A stretch of DNA of 5,840 nt from Clostridia bacterium (lineage in GTDB: Bacteria > Bacillota > Clostridia > Christensenellales > Aristaeellaceae), in contig JAUNBY010000210.1 of NCBI GenBank assembly GCA_030526935.1, positions 1-5,840 of the forward strand. Reading direction: 5' to 3'. Numbering within the stretch: the stretch's first letter is position 1; each line of letters opens with the position of its first letter. The notes under the pieces are model-generated. The model saw nothing but the letters and a program-made list of their open reading frames with translations. It made no database searches and was not told the origin of the DNA. This document shows, in pieces, positions 5,839 through 5,840 of the stretch. The position numbers were made by a program, and so were the translations under genes.

Positions 5839-5840
5839 AA

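Overview
The window holds one compact, all plus-strand operon for de novo pyrimidine (UMP) synthesis, in the order pyrC-pyrK-pyrD-pyrF-pyrE-pyrB-pyrI. A near-consensus sigma-70-type promoter lies in front of it and a rho-independent terminator closes it. It encodes five of the six steps to UMP: aspartate carbamoyltransferase (PyrB with regulatory PyrI), dihydroorotase (PyrC), NAD-linked dihydroorotate dehydrogenase (PyrD with PyrK), orotate phosphoribosyltransferase (PyrE) and OMP decarboxylase (PyrF). Carbamoyl-phosphate synthase (carA/carB), pyrR and a uracil permease are not in the window.

The likely source is an anaerobic, GC-rich member of the Bacillota, probably Clostridia. The reasons are the class 1B PyrD plus FAD/2Fe-2S PyrK pair, a class I dihydroorotase, a PyrE with Bacillus/Clostridium-like motifs, and a PyrI whose sequence resembles clostridial PyrI more than the enterobacterial protein. 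Strong GGAGG Shine-Dalgarno sites fit this. This placement is inference from motifs and not from a search. Codon use is unusual for GC-rich DNA: ATA is the commonest isoleucine codon in pyrB and pyrI.

Layout: positions 1-187 are noncoding. They carry two tandem copies of a GC-rich 15-bp repeat, the promoter at 98-126, and a short leader. The leader holds a third repeat-like copy that folds as a hairpin followed by five T residues, a possible attenuator. Positions 188-5793 are the seven genes. Neighbours overlap by 4 to 11 bp or abut, except for a 43-bp gap between pyrF and pyrE. Positions 5794-5840 hold the terminator. The tight coupling suggests co-translation and balanced amounts of the paired subunits PyrK/PyrD and PyrB/PyrI.

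I found no previously undescribed system. The protein content is ordinary housekeeping metabolism. The points worth a second look are the leader repeats and hairpin, two substitutions at otherwise conserved active-site regions (PyrE loop and PyrB), the codon bias, and the regulatory question raised by the absence of a recognisable PyrR site.
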